Below, piece by piece: positions 1 to 8,620 of a stretch of 64,000 nt of DNA (position 1 is its first letter; every line of letters begins with the position of its first letter). Source of the DNA: Bacteroides gallinarum DSM 18171 = JCM 13658 (GTDB lineage: Bacteria > Bacteroidota > Bacteroidia > Bacteroidales > Bacteroidaceae). Made by a program: the position numbers and the translations under genes. The stretch is taken from the NCBI RefSeq assembly GCF_000374365.1, contig NZ_KB894133.1, forward strand, positions 30,558 through 94,557. The letters run 5' to 3'. The notes beneath the pieces were generated by a model, which had not been told where the DNA came from, did no database searches, and saw nothing but the letters and a program-made list of their open reading frames with translations.

Positions 1-860
1 AAGCCAAAATCACCCGACCTTAACATTTTTAAAAAGTCATACATTTGATCATTGTATGTATCTGAAATACGTTGACTATACTCATCAATAACTTGTCCTT
101 GTCCATCAGTTATCGTTCCATGCAATAAATCTGCTGTAAAAGTATTTTCTGAAGTTACAATCTCGCAAGTCCGTTTGCTATCTCTACGATAATAATTAAG
201 TGTAATATTTACATTGAAATTTCTATATTCCAACAAATAGTTGGCATAATCATAAGCATGGATACCCAAGGATGATTTATGCGTAAACACTTTATGAACT
301 TTGTTCGGCTTACCAAAAAACCAATAGATATAATCAAGTTCGTGAATCAAATCAATGTGTACACCTCCCCCCATTTCAGGTATGGCACTATAACAAGTGC
401 GATAATCTATGCCAGGACGCCAGTCCGGCAAATAAGAACCACAATAAACGTTGACTTCATTAACAATACTATTTTCTATCCGTTTATGAAGTGAACGCAA
501 TACTTCCAGAAACCGCAAATTGCAGGCAACATAAGTTGGTATTTGTTTTTTGCATAACTTTTCTACCAGATGTCTACCTTCCAAACTATCAAACAATGGC
601 TTTTCAATAAATAACGGAATATTGAGTGCCTGAAGTTTTTCAATCGTAGAACGGTGCATAGAAGTCGGATTGGAGATAATCACGAAATCATAAGATAGTT
701 TCAATGCCTCATCCCACTGATAAAAATCGGTAACATCTTCATAAGGAAATGATTTTATATCAGAACGTAGAGCATAAATTTCCACATCAGGTACATATCG
801 GCGCAAAGCTGCAATATGTTTCCGACCAATAGAGCCTAAACCTATTATCAGTACTTTCAT
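1..860 (-). CDS. Gfo/Idh/MocA-family oxidoreductase, 3' end cut by window edge
   Basis: I translated the minus strand from the ATG at 858-860 and it stays open to base 1, giving about 286 residues without a stop. The N-terminus carries a Rossmann dinucleotide-binding motif (IGLGSIGRKH, residues 6-15). An EKP motif follows near residue 95, which is typical of this NAD(P)-dependent sugar dehydrogenase family. The start codon overlaps the stop of the upstream cytidylyltransferase by 4 bases (ATGA), so the two genes are translationally coupled. Such oxidoreductases often sit in nonulosonate clusters and may modify the sugar or a precursor, but the substrate cannot be read from the sequence. The missing C-terminus lies beyond the left edge. 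Confidence 0.85.
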   Translation of the reverse strand, partial: MKVLIIGLGSIGRKHIAALRRYVPDVEIYALRSDIKSFPYEDVTDFYQWDEALKLSYDFVIISNPTSMHRSTIEKLQALNIPLFIEKPLFDSLEGRHLVEKLCKKQIPTYVACNLRFLEVLRSLHKRIENSIVNEVNVYCGSYLPDWRPGIDYRTCYSAIPEMGGGVHIDLIHELDYIYWFFGKPNKVHKVFTHKSSLGIHAYDYANYLLEYRNFNVNITLNYYRRDSKRTCEIVTSENTFTADLLHGTITDGQGQVIDEYSQRISDTYNDQMYDFLKMLRSGDFG

Positions 861-1579
861 AACATGAAATCCAGTTTTCTGTTACTCAAGAGATAAGTCA
901 TTATTTCAAAATCAATCGGATGATCCATGTCAAAACATGTATGAGGCATTACATATATCAAGGATTTATCCGTTATAGCTCCTCTGTAACCTTCATCAAA
1001 GAAACGACGTCTATAGAAATAGAACGAAGCATTTAAATCATAACATTTGGGAGCGGACTGGCGTGTAAAGACATTGTTTTTTGGTTTTACTACCTGTGCA
1101 TAATATCCATTTGGCTTTTGCTCCACCATATTAAAATAGGGACTTCGTCCAGCCTCACTGACAGAAAACAAATTGATTGCATGTTCATCTTTCCGGATAA
1201 GTTCAAAAGCATCTGTCAGATCCTGCAATGTCCGTAATGGAGAGGTTACATCCAAATCAAGCACATAATCATAAGTACAGTTGTTTTTCTTTTCGGAATG
1301 CAATACAATATCCTTTATTGCATCGATTTTTCCGACCGTATCGTTAGCCAAATAATCGGGACGTTTATAATCAGAATAGAGACCACATGACTGGGATACT
1401 TGCATAATTTCATCTGAATCGGTCGAAAGCGCAATCTCTACATTTTTAAAATGCTCTTTAAACTTATGTGCCACCTTAATAGTGTAACCAATCAACGGAA
1501 TTCCATTGATCAATTTAATGTTTTTACCTGGAATCCCCTTGGAACCGCCACGTGCACAGATAGTAACTAAAATATTCAT
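857..1579 (-). CDS. legF: CMP-nonulosonate cytidylyltransferase (NeuA/LegF type)
   Basis: This 240-residue protein begins with the nucleotide-binding loop CARGGSKGIPGKN (residues 8-20) of acylneuraminate cytidylyltransferases, and its length fits the family. It would activate a nine-carbon acidic sugar with CTP to give the CMP-sugar used by a capsule glycosyltransferase. It follows the epimerase gene with a 2-base gap and overlaps the oxidoreductase gene by 4 bases. The neighbours supply every earlier step of legionaminic acid synthesis, so LegF is the most likely role. Strict sialic acid (NeuA) or a related 5,7-diamino sugar cannot be excluded from sequence alone. The function is cytoplasmic. 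Confidence 0.82.
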   Translation of the reverse strand: MNILVTICARGGSKGIPGKNIKLINGIPLIGYTIKVAHKFKEHFKNVEIALSTDSDEIMQVSQSCGLYSDYKRPDYLANDTVGKIDAIKDIVLHSEKKNNCTYDYVLDLDVTSPLRTLQDLTDAFELIRKDEHAINLFSVSEAGRSPYFNMVEQKPNGYYAQVVKPKNNVFTRQSAPKCYDLNASFYFYRRRFFDEGYRGAITDKSLIYVMPHTCFDMDHPIDFEIMTYLLSNRKLDFML

Positions 1580-1581
1580 TA

Positions 1582-2739
1582 CTATTCAATATTATAAAAT
1601 GATTTTTGAATCAAACTACTTAATGGATAATTTTTTATTACATTCAATATGTTTTTTATAGTATTTTCTTTGTCATACGGATTCTTACAATTTCTTGCTA
1701 CTATTTTCTGTTCTTCAGACAATACTTTCCTCAAACCTTCAACAATATCTTTCTGAGCGGTTCCGCAATGGATTATGCTTTCTGCAGTAATTCGTCCTTT
1801 CTGTCTGTTACCAATATCCAGTGTCGGAATTCCAAAACTAGGAACTTCGATTATACCACTTGAAGAGTTTCCAATAACAGCGTCCACGTATTTCAAAGCA
1901 GAAAGATAACGCTTCAAACCCAATGACGGAATGGATATACATCTATCCGAATGTTGGGATACATATTCATGAACCATTTGAATAATGATACGACCGTCTG
2001 TATCACTGTTCGGAAGAGTAAATATGACTTTATAATTAGAATATTCATCTAGTGCATCTAATAAATTTTGACATTGGGATGCTGCGGTATGGTTTTCAAG
2101 AGTAACCGGATGATAAGTCACTATAAGGACCTTGTTACCCAAAGTGAAATGCAAACTTTCTTCCAGCTCGCGTTTGGAAAGGAGCGGTACACGTTTTATA
2201 TTTTCAACTCCTATAGCACCTACATAAAACACACGTTCCGGCTGTTCACCTAACTGAATGACCCGTTGGCGATAAGCCTCTGTACTGGTAAAATGCAAGT
2301 GACTCATTTTGGTAATAGCATGCCGGATACAGTCATCATATGCACCCTCAGTTATCTCACCACCATGCAAATGGACCACCGGAATTTTGAAAAACAAAGC
2401 AGCTGTAACAGCTGCTAGTATTTCATAACGGTCACCTAACACAACAATCAAATCCGGTTGCAAATCTTCGTATGCATCTGCAAAGCCAATAGTAGCAAGT
2501 CCTGCTGATTTGGTCGTAGCATTCGACGTATCACCAGACAATAACATCTGCAGCTTTTTGTCTATCCGAAAGCCATCCCGTTCTATTTCTTTATAAGTCA
2601 GTCCGAATTCGGGTGAAAGATGCATGTTGGTGGCTATTATCTGCAGCTGTAAGCTTGCATTTTCTTGAATGGCTTTCATCAGTCCACTCAACAGACCATA
2701 CTCAGCCCGGCTACCCGTTACCACACAAATTTTTCTCAT
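1582..2739 (-). CDS. legG: UDP-sugar 2-epimerase, hydrolysing (NeuC/LegG type)
   Basis: The 385-residue protein starts with VVTGSRAEYGLL, the N-terminal signature of hydrolysing UDP-GlcNAc 2-epimerases. Later segments GDRYE, HLHGGE and GNSSSGIIE match the conserved active-site and UDP-binding regions. It should release UDP and invert C2, giving a free mannosamine-type sugar for the synthase. The gene overlaps the upstream synthase by 4 bases (ATGA at 2736-2739). NeuC (sialic acid) and LegG (legionaminic acid) are close homologues. The dehydratase, aminotransferase and acetyltransferase next door favour the diamino-sugar substrate. The base composition is A+T-rich like the rest of this cargo block. 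Confidence 0.85.
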   Translation of the reverse strand: MRKICVVTGSRAEYGLLSGLMKAIQENASLQLQIIATNMHLSPEFGLTYKEIERDGFRIDKKLQMLLSGDTSNATTKSAGLATIGFADAYEDLQPDLIVVLGDRYEILAAVTAALFFKIPVVHLHGGEITEGAYDDCIRHAITKMSHLHFTSTEAYRQRVIQLGEQPERVFYVGAIGVENIKRVPLLSKRELEESLHFTLGNKVLIVTYHPVTLENHTAASQCQNLLDALDEYSNYKVIFTLPNSDTDGRIIIQMVHEYVSQHSDRCISIPSLGLKRYLSALKYVDAVIGNSSSGIIEVPSFGIPTLDIGNRQKGRITAESIIHCGTAQKDIVEGLRKVLSEEQKIVARNCKNPYDKENTIKNILNVIKNYPLSSLIQKSFYNIE

Positions 2740-3746
2740 AACTCAATCATCTCCTCTTCTTGATAATCACGGTTGGCATATGTACCTACAACTTCTTCCC
2801 AACGCATAGGTGAAACACCGTTTCCTGGACGTTTCACCGTCAAATTCTTTTCAGTCAGCAACTCCCCTTTTCGAATATGACAAGCTGCCACAATACTTTT
2901 ACGGGCAATCTCAATGTTCTTTTGTTCAGAAGTAGAAACGACCTTATGTCCGTCTCCCAAAGCTTGTTCAACGTTACGAATGGCTCTCACCATAGCATAT
3001 AACTCCTGAGGCTCGAGAGAAGCTTTATGATCCGGCCCTTCCATATTCCTATCAAGTGTAAAATGCTTTTCTATCACGGTAGCACCAAGTGCTACTGCTG
3101 CAATAGGTACTTCGATTCCCTCTGTATGGTCAGAATATCCAATATTGACTCCAAATTCTCTCTCTATTTCAAGCATAGCCCTCAAATTGACATCCTTCAT
3201 GGGAGTAGGGTATTCTGTATTGCAATGGAGGACTGTGATTTGTTCTTTCTTCACTCCATTATCAAACAAGACGTGAAGAGCTGCTGCTATATCTGATAAC
3301 TCACACATGCCAGTCGATAAAATAACATGCTCTTTATACTGAGCTATTTTTTTTAAATAGGGATAATTGGTTATTTCACCTGAAGGAACTTTCCATAGTC
3401 CCAAATTCAAGGAATGAAGATAATCGATACTATCCATATCAAAAGCTGTAGAGAAAAAACGGATGTTTTTCTTACGACAGTAAGCTATCAGTTCTTCGTG
3501 CTGGTCAGTACCTAGTTCTAGATGTTTCAGCATAGCATACTGGCTGTCACCGACCTTACCGATGTTGCGTTGTTGGTATTCAGCTTGTTTTGCCAATCGA
3601 GAAACCAGCTTCTCAGCTTTGAATGTCTGAAATTTGATTATGTCAACACCTGCTGCTGCAGCTTCATCAATCAGTTTTTTAGCCAATTCAAGTGAGCCAT
3701 TATGATTGACCCCTGCTTCTGCTATGATTAATACGCCTGTTTTCAT
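2736..3746 (-). CDS. legI: N-acetylneuraminate/legionaminate synthase (NeuB/LegI type)
   Basis: The 336-residue protein has the NeuB TIM barrel: IIAEAGVNHNGS near residues 7-18, KVPSGEI, HCNTEYP, GYSDHTEG and EKHFTLD. The His residues of the last two motifs are metal ligands in the family. A C-terminal SAF antifreeze-like domain follows from about residue 280 (RKGELLTEKNL, RPGNG). It condenses a 2-acetamido sugar with phosphoenolpyruvate to form the nine-carbon acid. The length is normal for the family. It lies 11 bases after the acetyltransferase gene and overlaps the epimerase gene by 4 bases. Confidence 0.9.
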   Translation of the reverse strand: MKTGVLIIAEAGVNHNGSLELAKKLIDEAAAAGVDIIKFQTFKAEKLVSRLAKQAEYQQRNIGKVGDSQYAMLKHLELGTDQHEELIAYCRKKNIRFFSTAFDMDSIDYLHSLNLGLWKVPSGEITNYPYLKKIAQYKEHVILSTGMCELSDIAAALHVLFDNGVKKEQITVLHCNTEYPTPMKDVNLRAMLEIEREFGVNIGYSDHTEGIEVPIAAVALGATVIEKHFTLDRNMEGPDHKASLEPQELYAMVRAIRNVEQALGDGHKVVSTSEQKNIEIARKSIVAACHIRKGELLTEKNLTVKRPGNGVSPMRWEEVVGTYANRDYQEEEMIEL

Positions 3747-3757
3747 TTCTTAATCTT

Positions 3758-4375
3758 CTATATAACCGGATTTCCTGAGTACACTCCCGGTTTGATAACG
3801 CTTTTTCGTACCAAGCTTCCCGCTCCCACTACAACATCATCACATAAACTGACCCCATTGGTCAATACTGATTGACTGCCGATAAAACAACTGTTACCTA
3901 TCTTGCAGTCACCATTCACCATCGCTCCCGTAGAAATATGACATTGATTGCCCACATAGACTCCATGCTCAATATTGCAAAAGGTATTGATAATCACATT
4001 TTCTCCAACTATTGCACCCGCATTGACAAAAGCGTGATGCATAACAACCGTTCCCGCTCCCAGGCAGGCATGACAGGATACATAAGCTGTAGCGGCAATC
4101 AAAGTCGCCAATGTGCCTCCTGCTTCACATACCCGATTGAATAATTTGATACGCAAAGAAGGATTCTTAATGAACCCGACTGTTATTACAAATTCACAGG
4201 TCTGCAAATAATCGGTTATTTGATCATCAGTCCCTATTATAGGATAACCAAGTACCTTTTCTCCTACCGCTTCAGGCATGTCAAGTATACCACAAATTGC
4301 ACGCCCTGCACTTTCTGCCACTTCAATGACTGACTGACAATGACCGCCACCGCCAATAAGAATTAACGGTTTCAT
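3758..4375 (-). CDS. legH: NeuD/PglD-type sugar N-acetyltransferase
   Basis: This 205-residue protein starts with a Rossmann-like sugar-nucleotide domain (LILIGGGGHCQSVIE, residues 4-18). A left-handed beta-helix of hexapeptide repeats follows from about residue 95. The NIEHG segment holds the His that serves as catalytic base in PglD-like enzymes. In a legionaminic acid pathway it would acetylate the 4-amino sugar made by the adjacent aminotransferase. NeuD-type O-acetylation of sialic acid is the alternative. The gene overlaps the aminotransferase stop by 4 bases (4372-4375), so they are probably coupled. Confidence 0.8.
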   Translation of the reverse strand: MKPLILIGGGGHCQSVIEVAESAGRAICGILDMPEAVGEKVLGYPIIGTDDQITDYLQTCEFVITVGFIKNPSLRIKLFNRVCEAGGTLATLIAATAYVSCHACLGAGTVVMHHAFVNAGAIVGENVIINTFCNIEHGVYVGNQCHISTGAMVNGDCKIGNSCFIGSQSVLTNGVSLCDDVVVGAGSLVRKSVIKPGVYSGNPVI

Positions 4376-5520
4376 ACTTTCAGCCTTACACTACTCGGTA
4401 TATTTACAATTCTGTCAGCCAGCCACTCCGTATTCTTCAGCCCATCCGTTTCGCAATGCTTGAACATCTCCAAGCGGCTCATCAGTTCCCATACCGGACG
4501 AGTCATAACACCATGGTCATTAGTATATTCCAGAAAATCCTGCTGTGCAACCTTGTCTTTCAACATCACCACATTCAGCCAATAGTTAGAACGGCAGTTC
4601 TCTGGTTCGGTAAAGAATGTAATGTTCGAGATATTTTTGAAAAAATCTGCATAGATTTGGGCTGTTTCCCGCTTGTTTTCTATATAACAGTCAAGGTTCT
4701 CTAACTGAGCACATCCTAATGCCGCATTGATATTCGGCATGCGATAGTTATAGCCTATATGATCATGCACGAAAGCCCAACGATGAGAAACTTTAGCCTG
4801 TGTTGTCAAGTGTTTGGCCAGTTTGCCTAATTCCTCATCTTGAACCAACAGCATACCGCCACCACCGGTCGTAATGGTTTTATTGCCATTGAAACTGATG
4901 ACACCAACCGTACCAAAGGTTCCGGTATGTTTTCCTTTGTACAGACTTCCGATACTTTCAGCAGCATCTTCTACCAGTTCAAGATGCCACTCATTACAAA
5001 TCTGAACCAATTCATCCATTTTTACTGGATGTCCGAAAGTATGCATAGGCACACAAGCCTTTACACGACGCCCAGTATTTTTATTATAGCACACTCCTTT
5101 TTTTAATTCCGCATTTTTCTCCAACCAGTTTTTTACAGCCTTCGGTGACAGCCCCAACGTTTCCATATCCACATCAATAAATACCAAATGAGCACCGATA
5201 TAACTAATTGCATTACATGTGGCAATAAAAGTCAGTGCCTGTGTCAGTACTTCGTCATCACGTTCAACTCCAACTAATAACATGGCCATGTGAAGTGCAT
5301 TAGTACCACTTACACAAACAACAGCTTTACGGGCACCGGTATAAGTTGCAATCTCTTCCTCAAAGCGGTCAACAAACTTGCCAACACTAGAAACGAAAGT
5401 AGTGTCAATACATTCATTCAGATATTTCTTTTCATTTCCGATGAAAAGCGGGGCATGCAAAGGTACTGTTTCTGATGTCCCGAACAGTTGGTGGACAAAA
5501 TCGGTTACTTGACTATACAT
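4372..5520 (-). CDS. legC: LegC-family PLP sugar aminotransferase
   Basis: The 382-residue protein is a DegT/DnrJ/EryC1-type aminotransferase. It contains SGTNALHMAM (PLP phosphate contact), EDAAESIGS (the Asp that binds the PLP ring nitrogen) and FNGNKTITTGGGGM with the Schiff-base Lys. The opening region PLHAPLFIGNEKKYL is characteristic of the LegC subgroup. It would convert the 4-keto-6-deoxy UDP-sugar from the upstream dehydratase into the 4-amino sugar. It lies 8 bases after the dehydratase gene. A role in making another amino sugar for the capsule is possible, but the complete neighbouring pathway fits legionaminate. Confidence 0.87.
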   Translation of the reverse strand: MYSQVTDFVHQLFGTSETVPLHAPLFIGNEKKYLNECIDTTFVSSVGKFVDRFEEEIATYTGARKAVVCVSGTNALHMAMLLVGVERDDEVLTQALTFIATCNAISYIGAHLVFIDVDMETLGLSPKAVKNWLEKNAELKKGVCYNKNTGRRVKACVPMHTFGHPVKMDELVQICNEWHLELVEDAAESIGSLYKGKHTGTFGTVGVISFNGNKTITTGGGGMLLVQDEELGKLAKHLTTQAKVSHRWAFVHDHIGYNYRMPNINAALGCAQLENLDCYIENKRETAQIYADFFKNISNITFFTEPENCRSNYWLNVVMLKDKVAQQDFLEYTNDHGVMTRPVWELMSRLEMFKHCETDGLKNTEWLADRIVNIPSSVRLKV

Positions 5521-5528
5521 GATAATGA

Positions 5529-6737
5529 TTACATTTTTTGATCTAAATTTTTACCTTTCTCTTCGTGTTCAAAATTGGGGATAAACCGCCTGATAGCGCA
5601 AATGACTTCTTCTTTAGTAAACGATGGCTTATTGAAAATTTCCTCCATCTCAATGAAGAAATGCTCAATTTCTTCCATCGGGCGTTTTTTCACTTCTTCA
5701 ATCACGCCCAAACTTTTGAAACGGTTCATATCCAGCTTTTCACCGGATACATAAAATTCCTCGTATGCCTTTTCGCCCGTAGTATCACTTCTAAAGTAAA
5801 CAACCGGGTATTCTTTACTTTCAAACGGCATTTCCTGTGCAAATTTCTTAGCGTCTTCATCTGTAGAAAATTGTTTTTTATCACAACCAAGCATCTTTAC
5901 ATACTCATCACAAATGGCTGAAAATGTCAACATTTGTTTCTCTCCAAGTTTTGGAAAAAAGATTTCCCCACTCTTGCCCAAAATGCAAGCCAACATACAA
6001 ATTTGTCCGCTTTCTTCGGGTGACACAAAATAGCGTTTCACATCATCTGGAGCAGCCAAAGGCTGTTTACGCATGACACGATGAATCCAACCATCAGGTA
6101 AAGAGCCGTTTGAAAAAGCCACATTAGCAAAACGGGCTGTTGTAACTTTAAACTTGGAAGTATATGCCATAATCATGTCTTCCATGATACGTTTGCTGGC
6201 CCCCATAATGTTAACTGGATTGGCTGCTTTATCGGTAGATACGCAAAAAAAATGTTTGGGGGGATAAACGGTCAGTAAATCAAGTAAGCGCTTTGCCTTG
6301 ATATCATTGTTTTCAATTAAAGCTTGAATAGAATATTTGTCCTTCTCGCTGCGGACATGTTTGTGTGCTGAGAAATTGGCAAAGATATCAAATCCCTTTT
6401 CTTCCCTAAAAATGCGTTCAAAAATTGGATCGGCAAAATTCAATGTGTAAGTACGGTATTCATCGGGAACGTACACCCCATACGTAGAACGGAGATCACG
6501 AGTAAGCTCTGCCAAGCCATTTTCATTTAGGTCAATGACAATCAACTTGGAAGGTCTGAACTGTAATATTGCTTTAATAAAGGAAGAACCTATTGAACCA
6601 GCACCTCCCACCACACAGACGCTTTTGTTCTCAATCTCTTTTTGCAAAGTTTTTTTATTTACTTCAATATCTTCGGCAAACATACTTCTCTGTCTGTTTA
6701 TTACATGATCTGCAATAAACTGTTCCAAATTTATCAT
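5529..6737 (-). CDS. legB: UDP-N-acetylglucosamine 4,6-dehydratase (LegB-like)
   Basis: The 402-residue protein belongs to the polysaccharide-biosynthesis (Polysacc_synt_2) short-chain dehydrogenase group. The NAD-binding loop GGAGSIGSSF is near residues 44-53. STDKAANP and MGASKR follow, where Met replaces the usual catalytic Tyr of YxxxK, as in WbpM/PglF-type dehydratases. There is no membrane segment, unlike full-length WbpM or PglF, so it should be soluble. It makes UDP-4-keto-6-deoxy-GlcNAc, the entry step to legionaminic acid. It is the first gene of the A+T-rich block, 31 bases after the initiating transferase. Confidence 0.85.
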   Translation of the reverse strand: MINLEQFIADHVINRQRSMFAEDIEVNKKTLQKEIENKSVCVVGGAGSIGSSFIKAILQFRPSKLIVIDLNENGLAELTRDLRSTYGVYVPDEYRTYTLNFADPIFERIFREEKGFDIFANFSAHKHVRSEKDKYSIQALIENNDIKAKRLLDLLTVYPPKHFFCVSTDKAANPVNIMGASKRIMEDMIMAYTSKFKVTTARFANVAFSNGSLPDGWIHRVMRKQPLAAPDDVKRYFVSPEESGQICMLACILGKSGEIFFPKLGEKQMLTFSAICDEYVKMLGCDKKQFSTDEDAKKFAQEMPFESKEYPVVYFRSDTTGEKAYEEFYVSGEKLDMNRFKSLGVIEEVKKRPMEEIEHFFIEMEEIFNKPSFTKEEVICAIRRFIPNFEHEEKGKNLDQKM

Positions 6738-6768
6738 AATTCAATTTTTATAATATGCTTTAGTATTT

Positions 6769-7404
6769 CTAGAATTTCTTCCCAAACACAATATTCATAA
6801 ACGTCATAAACAGTATCTTAGTGTCGAATCCCCACGAACGATGCTCCAGATAAAACAAATCGTAACGCAAGCGCCGCAACATCTTCTCTAAAGTGTCGGT
6901 ATAACCGTTGTAAAGCGTGGCGTATGAGGTAACACCCGGACGAATCTGGAACAGGTAACGGTAACGGGGGTCTTTAGCCATAATCTGGTCTATAAAGAAC
7001 TGGCGTTCGGGGCGGGGACCGATGAAAGCCATATCGCCGCAGAATACGTTCCAAAGCTGGGGAAGCTCATCCAGGTGATGGTCACGAAGGAATTTACCGA
7101 CTTTCGTCATACGCGGGTCTTCGGCACCGGCATAAAGGGCGGGGCCATACTTCTCCGCATCCAGTTTCATGCTGCGGAACTTATAAATATTAAAAGGACG
7201 GCCGAACCTGCCGATACGCTCCTGTTTGAAAATTGCGGGACCGCCGTCTTCGCGTTTCACAGCAATATAACAAACCAAGAATAAAGGAGAAAAAACGATA
7301 AGCGCGCAAAGGGCAAGAAAACAATCGCCGATACGCTTCACATTGCGCTCGAAAGCATTCATTCCGTCGGGGATGAAATGGTCATCTTTCTCTATTGGTT
7401 CCAT
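6769..7404 (-). CDS. Initiating undecaprenyl-phosphate sugar-phosphate transferase
   Basis: This 211-residue bacterial sugar transferase (PglC-like, monotopic phosphoglycosyl transferase) has one hydrophobic re-entrant segment near residues 28-50. KFRSM follows, then DHHLDELPQLWNV and GPRPER, the conserved catalytic and binding motifs. It would transfer a sugar phosphate from a UDP-sugar to undecaprenyl phosphate at the inner membrane and so start the capsule repeat unit. It lies between upxZ and the legionaminate genes. Its G+C content is visibly higher than that of the genes to its left, so it seems to belong to the locus backbone rather than to the swapped cargo. Confidence 0.9.
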   Translation of the reverse strand: MEPIEKDDHFIPDGMNAFERNVKRIGDCFLALCALIVFSPLFLVCYIAVKREDGGPAIFKQERIGRFGRPFNIYKFRSMKLDAEKYGPALYAGAEDPRMTKVGKFLRDHHLDELPQLWNVFCGDMAFIGPRPERQFFIDQIMAKDPRYRYLFQIRPGVTSYATLYNGYTDTLEKMLRRLRYDLFYLEHRSWGFDTKILFMTFMNIVFGKKF

Positions 7405-7497
7405 AAAATAAAAGTCTTAGTTTAGATAGTCGAATAGTTTAGGTCGGTGAATAAGCAATAATAAGATAAAGACATCGTTTCGGTCTTGGAAGCCATG

Positions 7498-7968
7498 CTA
7501 TTCTATCACTTCATAAGGATACTGGTTCTCCTCGAAGTTCTTCAGTTCATCGATTATATCCACCTGCTCCAAGGTCAGCGAAGACCTGTCCCAAGTGTCG
7601 ATGATGCTGTGCGCCTCCCGTGCCAACTCCTCATCATAAGCTTCGCTATAGCAATAGACAAGAAGCTGGACCTTGAGCAACGATGCGGGAAGTTTGGGAA
7701 GCACTTCCCAACTCCTGTCCAATACCTTCTGGATATATTGCTGCTTGTGGCCGTTATCGTAAATAGTAGCGGCAAAAGCAGCTAAAAGGCCAAGACAAAG
7801 TTCAGCTTCGGACTCCACAGTTTTGCCGCGAGTGCCATAAAGCTCCAAGGCCTGCTCGTAAACGTCACGATTCAAACGTGTAAACTCGTCCACATAAATG
7901 GGACTCCCGTCAAGCCCGTAGGTGAGAAGACGATGGGCTAAGGAAAATAATGAATCCATTGAAGTCAA
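7498..7968 (-). CDS. upxZ: UpxZ-family capsule transcription inhibitor
   Basis: The 156-residue protein (MTSMDSLFSLAHRLLTYG) matches the UpxZ family: a small, helical protein encoded directly after upxY in Bacteroides capsule loci. Known family members block the UpxY antiterminators of other capsule loci, so that usually one capsule is made at a time. There is no signal peptide, so it acts in the cytoplasm. An alternative start three codons in (Met4) is equally plausible. It lies 46 bases downstream of upxY and 93 bases upstream of the sugar transferase. The call rests on recognised sequence character and on position. Confidence 0.85.
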   Translation of the reverse strand: MTSMDSLFSLAHRLLTYGLDGSPIYVDEFTRLNRDVYEQALELYGTRGKTVESEAELCLGLLAAFAATIYDNGHKQQYIQKVLDRSWEVLPKLPASLLKVQLLVYCYSEAYDEELAREAHSIIDTWDRSSLTLEQVDIIDELKNFEENQYPYEVIE

Positions 7969-8014
7969 TTGAGTTATGAATTATATGTTTATGAATTATT
8001 TACAAGGAAAAAGA

Positions 8015-8620
8015 TTATTCCACAGGCTCCACCAGGGAAGGAGGAATAAAAGTAGTGGCAACCGCCATGACACCCTCAATATTGACCACCACCCGGCGGT
8101 CATGGCGGATACGAACAAATTCTCCGATTACACCCTCGAAAACACCACCGGTAATACGTACCTTCTGCCCTTTGACGAGATGCAACTCGGCAGGCTCTAC
8201 ATAAAGAATGGCTTCGTCGCAACTGCCTGCTACAAGAATAAAACTGCGCATTTGCGCTTCGGGAATGACAACCGGACGGCAATGCTCACGATTCATAATG
8301 AAACGTATGGGCATAGACGATTCGAGCCTGTCTTTCAAAGTATCTATACGCTTGCGGGTAGAGTGGACAAAAACGAGATTATGAATGGCCGGAAGCAACT
8401 TACGGACACGTTTACCCGATTTTATGATATATTCATAGCGCATCGGGATGAAATTCTCGATTTTCTCGGCATCCAAAATTGCTTTCAGAGCCAGTTCACG
8501 GCTATAAGAGACGCGGATAGCAAACCAACATTCGTCCGATTGACTATTGGCAACAGGCGATTGGCAAGCTGGGGTGCATTGCTGCATCTCAGGAGATGTA
8601 TTTTCTGATAAACGAGGCAT
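8015..8620 (-). CDS. upxY: UpxY-family NusG-like antiterminator
   Basis: The 201-residue protein has a NusG N-terminal domain (CWFAIRVSYSRELALKAIL, about residues 31-49). A C-terminal KOW segment follows (VKGQKVRITGG and FEGVIGEF, about 149-170). A poorly conserved 30-residue N-terminal extension precedes the NusG domain, as expected for this family. UpxY proteins prevent early termination in the untranslated leader of their own capsule operon. It is the first gene after the invertible promoter, and the leader it should act on is the 8621-8866 stretch. No strong Shine-Dalgarno sequence is visible, which is common in Bacteroides. Confidence 0.9.
   Translation of the reverse strand: MPRLSENTSPEMQQCTPACQSPVANSQSDECWFAIRVSYSRELALKAILDAEKIENFIPMRYEYIIKSGKRVRKLLPAIHNLVFVHSTRKRIDTLKDRLESSMPIRFIMNREHCRPVVIPEAQMRSFILVAGSCDEAILYVEPAELHLVKGQKVRITGGVFEGVIGEFVRIRHDRRVVVNIEGVMAVATTFIPPSLVEPVE

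Noticed and set aside
857..6737. Pseudaminic acid pathway
   Set aside because: A NeuC-type hydrolysing epimerase, LegC-type aminotransferase and soluble 402-residue dehydratase fit legionaminate; PseB-, PseG- and PseC-like features are absent.
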